A stretch of DNA of 64,000 nucleotides, taken from contig NW_020170408.1 in the NCBI RefSeq assembly GCF_000524195.1, positions 349,085 through 413,084 on the forward strand, read 5' to 3'. This stretch comes from Echinococcus granulosus (lineage: Eukaryota; Platyhelminthes; Cestoda; Cyclophyllidea; Taeniidae). Under the pieces are notes generated by a model that made no database searches, was not told where the DNA came from, and was given only the letters and a program-made list of their open reading frames with translations. The translations under genes were made by a program, and so were the position numbers. Of the stretch, positions 1 to 13,700 are shown piece after piece; the first letter of the stretch is position 1; each line of letters begins with the position of its first letter.

Positions 1-2894
1 CAGGACAGCAGACAGAAGGGATGGACAAAGGTGTCGGTTACTGAACGTGTAAACTCAGAACCCGCAGATACCCGATCAAATGGAAGATCTCATGCACAAC
101 GCAGCAGTGGCATAGGAATAAGACGCTCAGCTGTTCAGGGGAGATGTATTTGATTGGCTGGTGTCAAAATTGCAAAGACGCCCAGTTATGTCTATCAATG
201 ACTCGTCTGGTCGTGGCAGATCCCGATACACGGCATAGCAATCATGCCTGAAAACACTCAATGAGTGCGTGGAACGTACAAGAGACGAATGCTTCCATTA
301 AAACAGTTCAGACGTACACTTGAAACTCGGAAGTTTGTTGATGTTGATGACAAATCCTTTCAAATTAAAGGTTTAAAGAGGTCGCAGGAAAAGCCTAGTA
401 TAGGCGCTGGATCGGTCTACACCGATGCCCAGAAATCCACTAACAGAAAAGCATATAATTGGCAACCTAGATGTCAGTTACTCCACATATGGCTCATAGT
501 TGTTTGAACGCGCCTCGTCCTAAGCTGCCAACCTCCTAACCAGAGCGGCAACAAATAACCGACTAAAGCTACCCTTCAAAATAGACGGATATCAATTTCA
601 ATGGAAAACAGACGAAGTGCAGAAGAGAAGAAAAAATGAAAACCAATGCATCCCTCCCGACGCTAGTTGACGTTGGAAACTACAAGAGCACATATAATTT
701 GTCTATGCAGAAGCTAAACGGGTCGGAAAGTGCCAAAGAGCCTTCACATGCAGCAACAACACTCCACAGTATTAAAGCTTTCCGTTCGTTTAGGCAACGA
801 AGAAGTAAATATCGGGTATCAGGCTCAGCAAAAGCCTCTGTGGGGAAGAGCTGAACACAGTACTTTGGAGATCACCGTGGAAGAAAATGTTTCCGTGGGT
901 GTGCATGCGTAACTCGCTTTCACAATTCGCTGGGAAAGTGTTGCCTACTCAAAAGTGATGCGTCAAGAAAAAAAGGAATATAGTACAAATCTGATACTGT
1001 CAAAACCAGTCCGAAAATGGAACGGGAGGCCTATTCTTGCAAGGCAACCCCGAACTCGAGCATGAGGAGCTATGCGTTTAATTTGATATGGAAGGAGTGA
1101 AGGAAGGAAGAGAGGGTGGAGGGGAGTAAGGAAGTTGGGGGAAGAAGGTAGGAAGGTAGGTAAGAAGGAACGGAGGGAAGGAGGAAGATGGGGGCAAGAG
1201 GAGGAGTTGAGAGGGGATGAAGGAAAAAAGGAAAGGAAGACATCACCACATGCCCCTCCTCACTCAATGTTTCCTTAATTTGGTATTTCTCCGGTAATCC
1301 CACTCTGTCTGCTTGTGCTGCGACGGTTAACTTCATTTGGCTGGTTTAAGCAGTTTCTTTGTCTACCAAGCCAATTTGCGTCATGAGCCGTCGCCTGGGT
1401 TGTCTATTCAAAGCACTAGGCGAATAAGTTGGCCTTAGGGTCTTTAAGAAGGAAACAACCGAGACTAAAATTATGTGCAAATTTGCCGACGACAGTCTGA
1501 ACGTAAAAGATGTGTACCAGTTGGATAGGCGACAGGTATGAAGGCGTTGACTGCAACAGCATGGAGACAAAATTCACGCCAGAGGTGTTAAGTTCCAGGA
1601 CACAACGCGGCAGCCACCATCAATGCGAGAGGCGAATAATCAAAGGCAACGACTTAAGGAACCGGAAAACTTCTTTAACTATTTACCGGAAGAAACAAAT
1701 GAGGCACTCAGACATTTCCACCTGACCTAGCCATTGAGGCATGGAGGTCAAACATGGTGCATTCAAAACGAACAGCCTCCATTTCATCACTAATCCAGCC
1801 TTGACCTCGATTAAGAGAGCCAGTTTCCTCAAACCCCGGGACAAGGTTATAGGTCAAATTCCTTACTCACTTACGTCGCAGGCTCCCATGGTTGATGCGT
1901 TGTGGCGCGGTTAAGGATCTGAGCCCATACCTGGCTGCCAAGAGGCCCACTTAGAGAACTAGTTAAGAAACAAGAGCCCCCTAGAGCATATTAGCATGCA
2001 TTAAAGCATCTATTTTTCATCCTCAACAAAAAGTGATCAACGATGACAACTTCGAGAATCATGATTAAAGGTTGATGGGTGCATTCTACAGGAAGATAAT
2101 TATGCTCTCTCCAAGTCTCGGTACCAAAAGGTCGTCGTGTTCAACGCATTCCGTAGTGGGATACCTCATGCCCAACACTGATGACGAAAAGCGGACTCCG
2201 AGAAGATACTACTTATGACGAAAGAAGTGGTATTCATGTACAAAGAATATCATCGACCAGATGGAAACAATACTGCCATGAATAATTGAATCGCGAGAAA
2301 ACACAGACGATAACTAGATATAGGAATGAACAGGAAACGAGAACATACCCCCTTTTACCTAAAAACGCCAATTTCATCACTACCATCGTCCTTGACATGA
2401 AGAGAACTAGTATAGGTGGAACAAAGGTGATAGACACACTTAGGGCGATTCCATTCTTGGCCCAATGAACGGTGGCCATCCCTAAGAATATTCAGCCAAT
2501 ACGTGGGGTGCTAGAACAGGAACAACTGATAGAGGCATAACTCCTCCAGTGGCGAAATCACCCACAAGGGACAAATACTTCCTCGACAGTGGCGAGCACG
2601 AGCACTTGATTGGAGCATTTTAGGCAACAAAGTAGCTTTCTCGTTTGATTAAAAAGGGCCCTGGGTGGAGGGAATATTCCAACAAGAAGGGCTTGAATTT
2701 ACTGGATTGTATCGCTACACGTAACACAATCTGAGTGCACATAAACAATAAAAGTGGTTCAGTTGCACCAACACGTTTCTAGGCTGAAGCGGATGTATTA
2801 TTTATCCCTTCAAACGCGTTATTCATTTGATAAGCTCGTCCATCCCAGTTTGACAAAGCTCTCATCTTACTAATAATGATGTAACCAAAGAGGC
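1..2894. other. No gene recognised
   Basis: I found no exon here with convincing splice sites and conserved protein content. Open frames are short and broken by stops in all frames. The stretch could be old decayed repeat or spacer sequence, but I saw no reverse transcriptase, integrase or gag motif to support that. The one distinctive block is the purine-rich tract at about 1085-1240. The coding exon of the next gene begins at 2895 on the minus strand, so the right end of this stretch may be that gene's 3' untranslated region. Confidence 0.5.
1085..1240. repeat. Purine-rich GGAAG low-complexity tract
   Basis: The plus strand is almost entirely A and G over about 150 bases, with irregular GGAAGG, GGGAAG and GAGG units. 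Opposite-strand open frames here encode only Ser/Leu/Pro low complexity and are not genes. Such polypurine tracts can form triplex DNA, but that is a general property and was not tested here. Confidence 0.7.
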
Positions 2895-3128
2895 CTACTT
2901 GAAGACGAGAACATCTCGATGTTTGGTGGGATCATGAACATCAAAGAGCGTAGTTAGGAAGAGGATCTCGTTGGTCACTTCAGGCGGCAGACGCAGACAC
3001 CGATACCCCATGGCCACGTAGTCGAAGACTGAAGAGACCCGTGCCAGGTTTATCGACTGACCGATGCCATAGGCGGAGACTCGGAAGAGATTGTTCTCAA
3101 AGGAGAGTTTCTCTGTGGACGTTGGATG
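2895..3128 (-). CDS. C-terminal exon of an unrecognised protein (partial)
   Basis: This is an open stretch of 78 codons on the minus strand ending in TAG at 2897-2895. It is preceded by a good acceptor (pyrimidine-rich run, then CTAG at 3130-3129). It has no internal start codon at its head, so it is read as a last exon in phase 0. The product starts HPTSTEKLSFENNLFRVSAY, has a hydrophobic/aromatic middle (SSVFDYVAMGYRCLRLPPE) and ends RDVLVFK. Base composition is clearly more GC-rich than the flanks, as in the other exons of this window. I do not recognise the family and could not place its upstream exons between 3140 and 6000 with confidence. It lies on the same strand as the CPPED1-like gene upstream but is not part of it. 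Confidence 0.55.
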   Translation of the reverse strand, partial: HPTSTEKLSFENNLFRVSAYGIGQSINLARVSSVFDYVAMGYRCLRLPPEVTNEILFLTTLFDVHDPTKHRDVLVFK

Positions 3129-6092
3129 CTAGAAAAGATGATAGCAGTGGAAAAGAGGGGCTAAGAAGAGAAGTAATCCAGGCGGTTCGGAATGTTGAAC
3201 TTTACAGTTATGGATAAGCAATGGGCCAGTCCAGTCCAGGTTCTGGCAAGCAAAACATGTGGTGTTTATCCCACCATGGAACGAGGTGTGATGGAAGACT
3301 TTTCTGTGTGACGAGGAATAAGACAAGAAGTTTTAGAAAGGCTACTCGTACGAGAGACTTCACGTCCGGTTCATTCTTGTGACGTAATGCCCAGCTGTTG
3401 GGGAGTAGGACATTTAAAGGTGTCCGATTCCCCCTACAGCAGCTCCGCGTCCATTCATCCTTAAACTTGAACATCCGATGGACACACTCTCCCCCGATAA
3501 GAAACAAATTCCTCCGTGACAATGGTCAACGCGAACACAAACCGAGAGGAGTTGAATACCCTACGGAGTCGAAGGGTAGTTTCAACAACGACGGCTTCGC
3601 ACATCGATGTGCATCAAAGCTAAAGCAGCACAGAAAAGTAAACAGCCTTGCGTGGATGATATTTTTTAGCCTTGAATGAATCAAAGTAGGAAAAGACCAA
3701 CCTCTCAAATGTGTTCTCTTCTTTGATCCACTAGGGGACCCATGTATGCCTAGAACGGGTCTTGTGTGTTGTGACAGGAAGTGGAGAGGAGATAGGTCGG
3801 TTCGCAGGTCACCATCGATGACCCCACTCTGACCAAGATGTCACTGTCTACTAATGATTCAGTCAAATGAGTAAACCACTCAATCATTTGACAACAACAT
3901 CACACTGACAGCTGACAACAAAATATACCACAAAAACAGCTACTCTATGCCCGTTGGAAGAAGTTAATGCATAGTTAAAGAGGAGAAAAAAAGGGGATAA
4001 AAATGGTATTAAATGCGACAAATTTGGGTGCATTTCGTAGTCTATTGATTTACTTCTCCACCTTAAAACCGTCCAATCAGATTTTGGGTCACAAGCAGGA
4101 CTGCATATGCGCCACTCGTGACATGCCGAATATTGAGTGCTGGAGGGACGCATTTAGTTAGAATTAAGATTAACTTTATCCAATGAAGCTGATCAAAAGT
4201 AACCGTACCAATACAATGAAGGCCAACTGTTGTGGACGTCAAGCCAATGAAGGAAGAATGCTTGAATTGGGTTGCGAAGACGGAGATGCAACAAGGAAGC
4301 AAGTCTGAACTTCAAAATCACCTAATCGGCTAAGTTATTTATTTGACAGTTTCTCAGACAGGGCCTGACATATGCTAGAGCAAAACCACTTAGTAAATTC
4401 GCAGAGAGCAATCAAAGCACAATTTGACAGCTTTTAACATATACAGATGACGAGAGAATGGAATATATAACTCATAAGATCGGCTACGAATGCACTGACA
4501 GAAGTAGAGTGCCGACAACATCATAAACATGGAGGAGATCCGAGGCTGGTTCGTGAAAATGGAAAAAGGGAATAAACCCGGTCTAGCGGGTTCGAAACTC
4601 TAGGATTAATCACCAAGTCGAGAAATCATGGCGACTAGATAAAAATTAAGTGACAATCACGGAGACTCAAAATACTTTCTTAAGGGTGGAAACGATAAAA
4701 AAGAATTACATTTTACAACGACTTGTGAAAAAAGTTAGGGAAAACCAAGTCCGGATCAGCCCAGCCCATCTCCGTTTCTTTGCCAATTTCCCATCCAACT
4801 CCAAACGCCAGAACCGGGAGAAATATGGTCGTTATCACTTCCAGACCGGGAAAGTACTACTTCAGAGCAGTACCCCCCTTCCCCACCCCACGCACAAGTT
4901 TGACACTGTCTTGCCTTCTGATCAACGGACTGGTACTGCTAGTTTCTGAAAAATCGCCCTTTTTCACAATGCATCGTGTTTGATTTGATGGAATGGACAG
5001 GTTATTTGGCTTACGTTAAATAAACATTTGCATCTGCGGCCCACCGCATAGGGACAGGCAAGACATAGTTAACCAAGCGTGAAGTGGTGCGTAGCGAAAA
5101 AAAGTTGCTTCTCATCATAAGTCGACAAGTGGTGCGAAGCTTTTCCGTAATGTAAGTAAAAGTAGTGGGAAAAAAACATACACTCCCCATTATTAGGAAT
5201 AGATGGGGCTCCTAGGAATGATTGATCTACCTTCCAGCGATTCAACACCCAAATATCATTTTTTGGGTAGGAGGGGAAGAGCTGAGAGCTCGATACGAAA
5301 TATCGTACTGATAGTTTGACGCACACTGCTAGTTCGTACAACAAGTTATTAGCTGTCACTGCACGGAGGCCTACCAGAAAACCTCACGTACTTTTCGGTC
5401 ACTCAATATGATCATTCCCCCTAGGCTGAGATGATATCATGACATTTCCATCCATAACATTTGATTCAATAGCGTTCAACCGATTAGAGCTTTAAAAGCA
5501 GACGACTTCAAGCACTGATCAAGCAAGAAAGTAATGAACTTTACGCATTACCGACATAAATCTACGACAAATCCAGTCAACAAAATCTGCCCGAACGCTA
5601 GCCTATACAAAAATACAGGAATCAGAAAACCTCTGTGCTTGATAAAACCCTTTCATCAATAAACATGAACTCACTGGAGGTGCAAACCTTTGTGGTTTCG
5701 GCTTCATCGATTTGCCCGTTGTCAAGGGGATATCAAAATCACGAACAGTTTCGTGGGTTACCCGAAGAGAAGGCAGAAGAGAAGTACTGGGGTATTTACT
5801 CCCAGTGCTTGAGGCTCTAACAAAAATCGTCCGATTCGAGAGAAGCAGAAATCGGAGAAGCCCTCGTGTCCAAGACGTAGCCTATAAGGGAACAAAACCG
5901 TTGTTGTGACCTAGGAACGCCTCATCACCTTCAAGATTGTCACAAATGATAAAATAGGACTGTATTTGGTACATAAATAAAAGCTATGAATCCCCTACCA
6001 CCAAATGGAAATCGGATCGAATGATATTAAAAGGGAAATAAGGTTTATGAAAAGCGGACGTGGGGGAGTAGGGTGATGGAAAGTTAGAAACT
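3129..6092. other. Non-coding stretch (intron and/or intergenic)
   Basis: This lies between the orphan exon at 2895-3128 and the 3' end of the CPPED1-like gene. It should contain the upstream introns, and possibly exons, of the orphan gene. I found no exon that meets both splice-site and phase criteria. A dispersed repeat copy occupies about 4840-4980. The rest is AT-rich with no clear structure. Confidence 0.4.
4887..4970 (+). repeat. Dispersed repeat, copy A
   Basis: About 80 bases beginning CCCCACGCACAAGTTTG and running through CTTGCCTTCTGATCAACGGA match the reverse complement of a block in TOP3B intron 4 (about 9960-10050). By eye I judge roughly three quarters or more of the aligned bases identical. 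The flanks diverge, so both are probably fragments of a longer interspersed element. No open reading frame in it looks like a transposon protein. Confidence 0.6.
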
Positions 6093-7050
6093 TCAAAATC
6101 GGGATTCTACAATGCTTGGGTCTTGTTCCAGCTCATCGAAAGCGAAGTATTTGTGGGTGACGGTGGTGGGAGTGACACGAACAATACGAAGACCCGGTTT
6201 GTCGTGCCCGAGTTGGAACCCCACAGCTGAGGAGGAAATGATTTCAAGTGGAGTACTGGAATTGCCCCCTTGTGGATGCCATAGACCACCGCTGTTGTAG
6301 TGAAGGTGACCAGAGAAAAGGTAGCGCACTCCAGCCTTGTAGTATCGATTTAACAAGTCTTCACGGACGCTTATTGGCAAATTGAAGTAATCATCCTCCT
6401 CACTTGGTGACTTTTTAAATGGTGGAATGTGCTGAAGACGGGGAGTAATCATGCTGCACAGTCTAGCTCACCTGAAAAATAAGAATATTCTCTGCATTTT
6501 CATTCTCGCTTGTGGAAAGTTCGTTATCTAACCAGCCATCCTGAGCTGAAAACTCGGCTTGACAACTCGAATGATCGAAGTAAAGTTGAGAGTTAACGAC
6601 AATATTCTTCACTTTACCACACCAAAATGTGAAGTAGTCATCCCCCCAATAAGATGTGTAATCGCCAATATCGGCTGGTGAAGGACTATTTCCGATATCG
6701 TGGTTTCCAGGCAGGACAAAAATGGGTATATCTGGAGAAATCTTCGCCAAGGATGACTTCAAGTCTGAAATTTGATCCTGTCTTTCAGATCGGCCAGGCT
6801 CAGCGTCCACCAGATCACCACAAATTATAACAAATTTAGGTTTGCTGGAAAGCCTGTTTATAGCTGAGATGGCACGATCTACAAGAGCAAGTTCACGATC
6901 CCATTTATAGGGTGGGTCACGTTTTTCTCCATAGCGTTCGAGTAGAGCCAACTGAGGGTCAGCAAGTTGAACAAAGGTAAATCTGCTGGCATTAGCGTCC
7001 AAATTCGTTAAAAAACGATGTTTTGTCACAGAGATGAGACCTGAAACCAT
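6093..7050 (-). CDS. CPPED1: CPPED1-like calcineurin-type phosphoesterase
   Basis: This is a metal-dependent protein phosphatase of the calcineurin-like superfamily; in vertebrates CPPED1 acts on AKT and glucose metabolism in the cytosol. There are two exons: 7050-6472 and 6431-6093, separated by a 40-bp intron (6471-6432) with GT at its head and TTCAG at its end. Splicing joins ...ILIFQ to HIPPF in phase 0, giving 305 residues; vertebrate CPPED1 is about 314. All metal-binding blocks are present in order: LADPQ near the N terminus, GDLVDAE, GNHDIG, and SGHLH near the C terminus. The start is ATG at 7050 (MVSGLISV); the frame is open 10 codons further upstream but only to a GTG. The end reads DPSIVESRF then stop. 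It is divergent from the TOP3B gene, whose ATG lies 738 bases away. Confidence 0.9.
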
Positions 7051-7787
7051 GCGAAGAAAGCGCGTAGAATACCGTAACACCGCTCGAAATCATTGTCTCA
7101 TTTGTCCAATGGCAGATTAACCTAGAGCGCACCAATGAATCAAAAGATTTCAAGTCAGATTGGTTTATTTAATTTCCTTGTTGAGTATTTTCATAGTGCA
7201 TAGGTTAACGCCTAGTTAAACTATGCCGAAAGTTGCTCCAAATGGATATTCTGACCTATTCAGTGACTATTTTTTCTTAAATTTTGCGACTTGGGTTTAT
7301 AAACTTTGAACGGTACATCGAGAAGAACAATAAACTTTTTTAGTTTCAACATATTCTTTGCCGCAAAACGTTCCGTACTCTATCTGTAAATAACCGTGCG
7401 GAATCTTTTGCTGGTTATGTTGTCCAATCATATTGCCGTTTTCTTAATTGGCCTGCTGCAGCACAAGGTATGCTGTCTCTCCCTTAATCCTGATTCGCCT
7501 CCTCCGATTTTTCGACTGTCGTAAAATTACGGAGTGTTTTATGCATGGATTTTTGGTCAGATTTCCGTGGTATATCCATTTTAACCCTAACATGCTAGTG
7601 TGTGTTTAGTGGGGAATCAATCTAGTTGATTTTACTGAACGCGTGCGTAAATGTTGTAGAACTTCTTGCTTTCTCGATGCTAGAACTACGTCTTTTTAGA
7701 AATCCTGCTTGCAATTTTTTTTGTTCGGTGTTTTTTTGATTATTGCTTGCTAAACAGTACTTTTAGGTCGACTCCACCGATCTCAGC
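7051..7787. promoter_or_regulatory. Shared spacer of divergent CPPED1 and TOP3B genes
   Basis: This is about 0.74 kb between two start codons pointing away from each other, so the promoters of both genes should lie here. The sequence is AT-rich with several T runs. A TTTTAG acceptor-like site at 7761-7766, 22 bases before the TOP3B ATG, could serve as a cis or spliced-leader trans-splice site; trans-splicing is known in tapeworms, but use of this site is an inference. I saw no clear TATA box in a fixed position. Confidence 0.5.
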
Positions 7788-10700
7788 ATGCACGTTGTTT
7801 TGATGGTGGCTGAAAAGCCATCTCTGGCCGAAGCTCTGGCTAAAATTATGTCACATGGTAGTCACACATCTCGCAGAGGTAGTAGTGGTGCCTGCAGTAT
7901 CCACGAGTGGAATGGAACATTTCGTGGGGGCCCGGTTCGTTTCAAAATGACCTCAGTGTGCGGTCACGTCATGACTCTAGACTTTGTTGGTCGTTTTAAT
8001 AACTGGGATGTTGTTGATCCGGTTAGTCTCATCTTCTCTCCTAATCTTTCTTATGTAGGTTGAATTATTTTCCGCGAAGATTGAGAAAAAAGAGGCAAAT
8101 CCAAAACTGAAGATGGTAAATTTTCTTCAAAAAGAAGCAAAGGGAGCTTCTTCTCTCATTCTTTGGCTGGACTGTGACAAAGAGGGTGAGAATATCTGCT
8201 TTGAAGTGATTGAAGCCGTGACTCCAGTTATGGGTCCACAGGTCCGTCCTTGATTCTCTTACCGGTCTTTTCCGGTCTTTCCAGTAACTTCAAGCCTTTT
8301 TATTTTACCAATAGGCACAGATTTACCGGGCTCATTTCACCGCAGTCACGGATCACGAGGTCCAAGTAGCTATGAAAAATCTCCGTCAACCAAATAAAAA
8401 CGAGGCGTTGTCTGTGGACGCTAGACAAGAGACGGACCTGCGAATCGGATGTGCTTTTACGCGTTTTCAAACCAAGTTCTTTCAGGTGAAAAAGCGTGTA
8501 TTGAATTTAAATCCCACTTGTTTACTCTTATTACACTGCTGTGATGAGTAATTCGGGGTCAAAAATTGACTGCCCTACAAAGGGGTATAAATTGCCAGGT
8601 GTGGAAGAAAATTATTGCCGTTTTGATATAGCTCTTTGAACTGTCTCGTAACTTGTATAGGCGTATGTAATGGATGTTCTTTACATGCAATGTAAGTTGC
8701 ATATTTGTACAATTCTCTCCATACAGTCCTCTTTATTTGTGCCTTCTACTTTTCCTCTTTGGAGTTTGTTCACGAAGCTGCATGATCCAATTGTCATATC
8801 TGTTGCGAGTGTTTGTTGAGGGAACGGTATGCGGTAGCGGAGCGTACCTACCTACTGCTTGCATTAGCACTAGATAGTTATCATTTTAATACTTACTTTT
8901 ATATGCGTTACAGAAAAATATGGTGCACTTTAGATTGTTTCCTGACTGAATGACCTGTGATGAGGGATGAGTTTTGCATTGCGACACTAACTGATTGAAC
9001 ACATCACTGATTATCTTCAAATGATCTGTCTAATCACTTGGCCAGCCTTTTGTTCTGTTTGAATTTACCGTGCAGTCACCTTTGTGTTCTCGATCTATCT
9101 AGACAAACCCATTCACCTATCTCTAGGCCTATCTACCTACACATCCATGTATTCTGGTTGCCCTCATGTTTTGTGATTTTAGGCAGCTGTCTACGCTCTG
9201 ACTACTGCATTTAATCATCCCTAGTATTCCCTATTTAGTTTGACGAAGCTCCGGCTTTAACATCTGCCCTGTTTCTCACTTGCTAACCTACTCAATGCCT
9301 CGGATTGATAAAACGCTCCTTTGGTCCGCACTTCGTTATTCCACTTTTTTCCTTATTCAGGGCAAATACGGCGATTTGAATAGTCGTCTTGTCTCCTTCG
9401 GTCCTTGTCAGACCCCGACTTTGGGCTTCTGCGTCAAACGCCACGACCGCATTCAGTCTTTCAAGCCTGAACCCTTCTGGCGACTTACTGCTTCGGTTAG
9501 TTGGGGGTTATACTACTTAAGGAGTCTATGCGAAGTAATATTTCTCCTATAATAACCCTATCGTAGAATGTCGGTTGAATCTGATCTATGTGCTTTGAGC
9601 GTGTTCGCTTTACCAGGCCAGTTTATCTTGTTCCCAAAGCTGTCGAATATTTTCGGCAAATTTGTTGTAATGCATTTGGTGTGTTATATGCGCAGGTGGG
9701 ACCGGCCATTTGAAAAATACTATGCTATTGTTTCTGTCTCCGTTTAAATTGCTTCTCGACTGACTCATTTGCCTGTGATGTGAGGTAACTTTTATTCTGC
9801 AACGTGAAGCGAACGTTCATGTCTTTGGTCCGCTTTAAGCGATTCACTTACTGCTCACTCCACAGTTGGGTGTTTGTAAGCGTTTGCGGCGTATATTGTA
9901 GGCCGAATTGGTTATCTACTAAGAGCCAGATAATCTTTGTATGCCATCTAGCACAACTCGAAAGCTTGTAGTAAAGGATGATTCTTTGAAATTGATAGGA
10001 TCAGTCCGTCAATCAGAAGGCAAGACAACGCCAAACTTTTGCGTGGGGAGATGTGCACTTTAGTTAGTGTGGAGAGGACGTATTGGCTCTCGCCCATCTT
10101 ATCCTCTATGGTTTCCTGAAGTAAATTTCCATGCTGGAAGTGCTGACACATTGTTTTGGCACAGGCATTAGACATTAAAAGGATCATGCCTGCGAAATGG
10201 AATTGGAAGTTGGACAGAAGAAATGTAATCGGAACCGGGGGTGGGCTGAGCTCAGGTTTATTCTAGATCTTTAGTGACAAGTCGCTGTATGACAGTGGAA
10301 TGCGTATTCAGCTTGCTCTTGTCGCCTTGAGATAGGGGCCTTGACTACAAGGGTGATCTCGTCAATGGACTCATTTGAAGAATTATTCCAAAGGCATTAA
10401 TTTTAATTTAGAATGAATTCCTCAAACATTTCCGATTGCTTCATGATTTGGAATGAATGCATTCACTTCCGAAGCCGTTGCGTTAAACCAAATTGTGGTC
10501 TACCTCTCTGTCTGTCGGTTTGTGTAATATGATACTTGGCCGACGTTTATGATTACTTGTCTGCAACAAAGTTTTGCGTCATATATTGGACGTCTGATGA
10601 GGCTTTTTCAGGGGAATGTTGAGACATTTTGCAAAAGTGGATTTCTCTGGCTTTTGTCTTATTGGAAAGGGATTATGAATCGTTGATGTTTTATTAAGCT

Positions 10701-13700
10701 TCTAATCACAACCTCGCCTGGTTACCATGTAGAAGGTGTGAATCTGTTTGTTTCCTTTTTTTTAAAAAACGTCTATTTGAATCTCATTTAAACGTCTGGA
10801 CAATTTTCTCTTGCTCCTTAAGCGCAAGCAGTTTCTATTGCTCCTCTAGTATGTTGTCATATCATATACCTCCCCTTTTTCCCTAAGAGGGGATTAGGCA
10901 CTTTCCTCTGTGATGCAAAAGACAATAGGTTAAGATTTGGGAACAAGTGCCTTTGCTCTAGCACCCCTCTGTCAGGTGCTTGGGCAGCCGCACTTTATTA
11001 ATCTCGGAACATAGGTGTGTTGACTTGCTATTCTTTCGTGGCAAATAATTTTCAACCTTCTAATTCTCAGGTAGTGGTTAACGAGCAGGGCGACCGGCTT
11101 CCCTTGACGTGGAATCGTGATCGGTTGTTTGACAAGGAGGCTGCAACCGTTTTCCTCAATGCTGTCTCTGGTGCTGACAAGGCCCTGTGAGTCATCACTG
11201 GGTTTTTATTTTCTTTAATATTCAGCGACATCACCAGATAACAAAACTAGTTTTTTTTGGATTCCTTTTGTTTTCTTTAATCCCTCCCTCGTGCCCAGAG
11301 TGGTGGACGTGAATCGCAAGGTGAAGGTGAAACCGCGTCCCCAGGGTCTGAACACAGTGGAGATGTTACGGGTGGCCAGTGCCTCACTTGGCATAGGTCC
11401 TCACGCCGCCATGGCTATTGCAGAGCGGCTCTACACCTCCGGATTCATCAACTATCCTCGTACCGAGTCAACCGCCTACCCGCCCTCCATGGATTTGAAG
11501 GCGCTGCTGCGACAGCACGTACGTCTCCCTTTCCTCAACCGCTGACTTCATTACTGCCCATTGGATGAAGCTCAAAACGTCGGAAGTCTAGAAGTGGTTT
11601 GTGGCATTTAATTACAGCATCAGTGACGCCCTCGTCCATTTTATTAAGTCCAAAGTTACGTCGTAGGACTTCAACGGCTAACGAATTTAGCATTATTGGA
11701 CCTATAGATCATCTGTCCACTCAGATCCTGAGCCTCTGTGGTGCATGGGCAACCAAAGAAATATCAAGCTACATTCTTTATTAGGTCTCATTAAAATACC
11801 CTCTCCTTGAGTCGTCCCTTCTCTCCCCCTCTCCTTCATCTCCAGACGAACCACCCAAAATGGGGTGACGTGGTGAGCGATCTTCTAAAGTCGGGCTATC
11901 ATAACCCCCGCGCCGGTCACAACGCCGGCGACCACCCGCCTATTGCACCGATGCGATGCACCACAGAGCTCTCTGGCGATGCCGGCCGTCTCTACGAGTA
12001 CGTGGCTCAGCACTTTATAGCTACGGTAAGTCGGCTTGCCTTTTTGGTTTTTTGTTTTTCACCCAAGCGGTTACACAGATGTACGGAAAGCGTTGGCTTG
12101 AACCGAGCGGACGCAGGTGCGAGTGAAAAGTGATGATAGAATGGGATCAGTTTTTTCTGGCAGTAAACTTGTAGTTCTTCCTCAATCACTTCTGAACTTG
12201 TTGTTACAGGCTCATTCTAGGTTATCATCAGCTTTAGGCCCCTTCTTGATTTGACTCAGACGTCACTGGACTTACGCACTTCTTTTAAAAGGTATTCCAA
12301 TTATTTGCGCTCTCTTTTTAGCTCATGCCTGACTGCAAGTACGAAACCACTACTGTGGTGTTGAGTATTGGTGAGGAAAAATTCATCACTCGCGCCTCTC
12401 GTGTCCTTGAGCCCGGTTATACACGTATCTTTACGTGGCAGGCCATTGGGCGTGACATTGACGACGGCGACGGTCCCGATGTGACTTTGGCAGCCGCACT
12501 TACCACTCCAGGCTCGAGTTTACCACTGGGAGAGAAACCGCGTCTTGTGGAGGGTCAGACGAGCCCTCCGGGGTACCTCACAGAAGCAGATCTCATCACG
12601 GCCATGGAGAGACATGGAATTGGAACAGATGCCTCCATCCCGGTGCATATTGAAAACATTGTGGAGAGGGCCTATGTCGAGGTATGCGTGTGCCATCTAT
12701 TGTTGCTTTCGAATGCTTGCAAGGTACTTAGGTATCGTCGTCTCAGTCTTCGATTATGGGGGTTTGTGCGGATCCTAATCATCCCCTCTCCTTTGCTTAC
12801 AGATTCTTCCCGGTCGTCGTTTGAAGCCGACCCCTTTGGGTGTGGTTCTGGTCCATGGCTACCACTCCATCGATGCGGAACTCGTCCTACCCCACATGCG
12901 TCGTGCTGTTGAGGAGCAGCTCAATCGTATCGCCACTGGTGAAGCTGACTTTCACCGTGTCCTCCAATTCGTCCTTGCCATCTTCGCCACCAAATACCGT
13001 TACTTCGTAGAACACATCGCTTCAATGGACCAACTGTTTGAGGTCTCTTTCTCCAGTCTGGCAGAATGTGGTCGGCCCCTCACGCGATGTGGAAAGTGCC
13101 GACGCTATCTGAAGCTGGTGGATTCGAAACCACAGCGCCTGCATTGTCCGGTGTGTTCCGACACCTATGCGGTGCCGCAGAATGGATCGATTCGACCATA
13201 TAAGGAGACTAAGTGCCCATTGGATGATTTTGAACTGGTGCTGTGGACACAGGGCGCCAAGGGAAAGGTAATGGTTCGGTGTTAGAATCTGCTATCAAAG
13301 AGCTACTCTCCTTGAAGCCATACTTTCTCTCGGACTAACCTACAGAGCATGGTCTTCTGTCCCTACTGCTACATCAATCCACCCTTTCCGGGGCAACGGA
13401 GGAACACGGGGTGTGCAAATTGTCTCCATCCCACTTGCACCTTTTCGCTGGCTGTGAATGGTGTGGACGCTTGCACAGAGTGTTCCCAGGGAACGCTTGT
13501 GTTAGACGACGCGCATGCGCCCAAATTCCGCCTCTGTTGCAACCAGTAGGTGTTCATTACTGCCTCAAGCATATCTGTGTTCACCTTGGGGTCCTTTTCC
13601 ACTCCTTTGTTATTAATTAAACCTTATCAACATTTTTGATGCTTCATTCATGTAGGTGCGATGCCATTATCCTCTTCTCCGAAGCAGTCAAATCTGCTTC

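Noticed and set aside
265..854. Short plus-strand frames that might be remnants of a retroelement gag
   Set aside because: No zinc knuckle, protease or polymerase motif was seen and the frames are unconnected; chance frames explain them.
1346..1725. Opposed frames of 71-74 codons near 1.5 kb
   Set aside because: No domain, no splice sites in phase and no coding composition; treated as chance.
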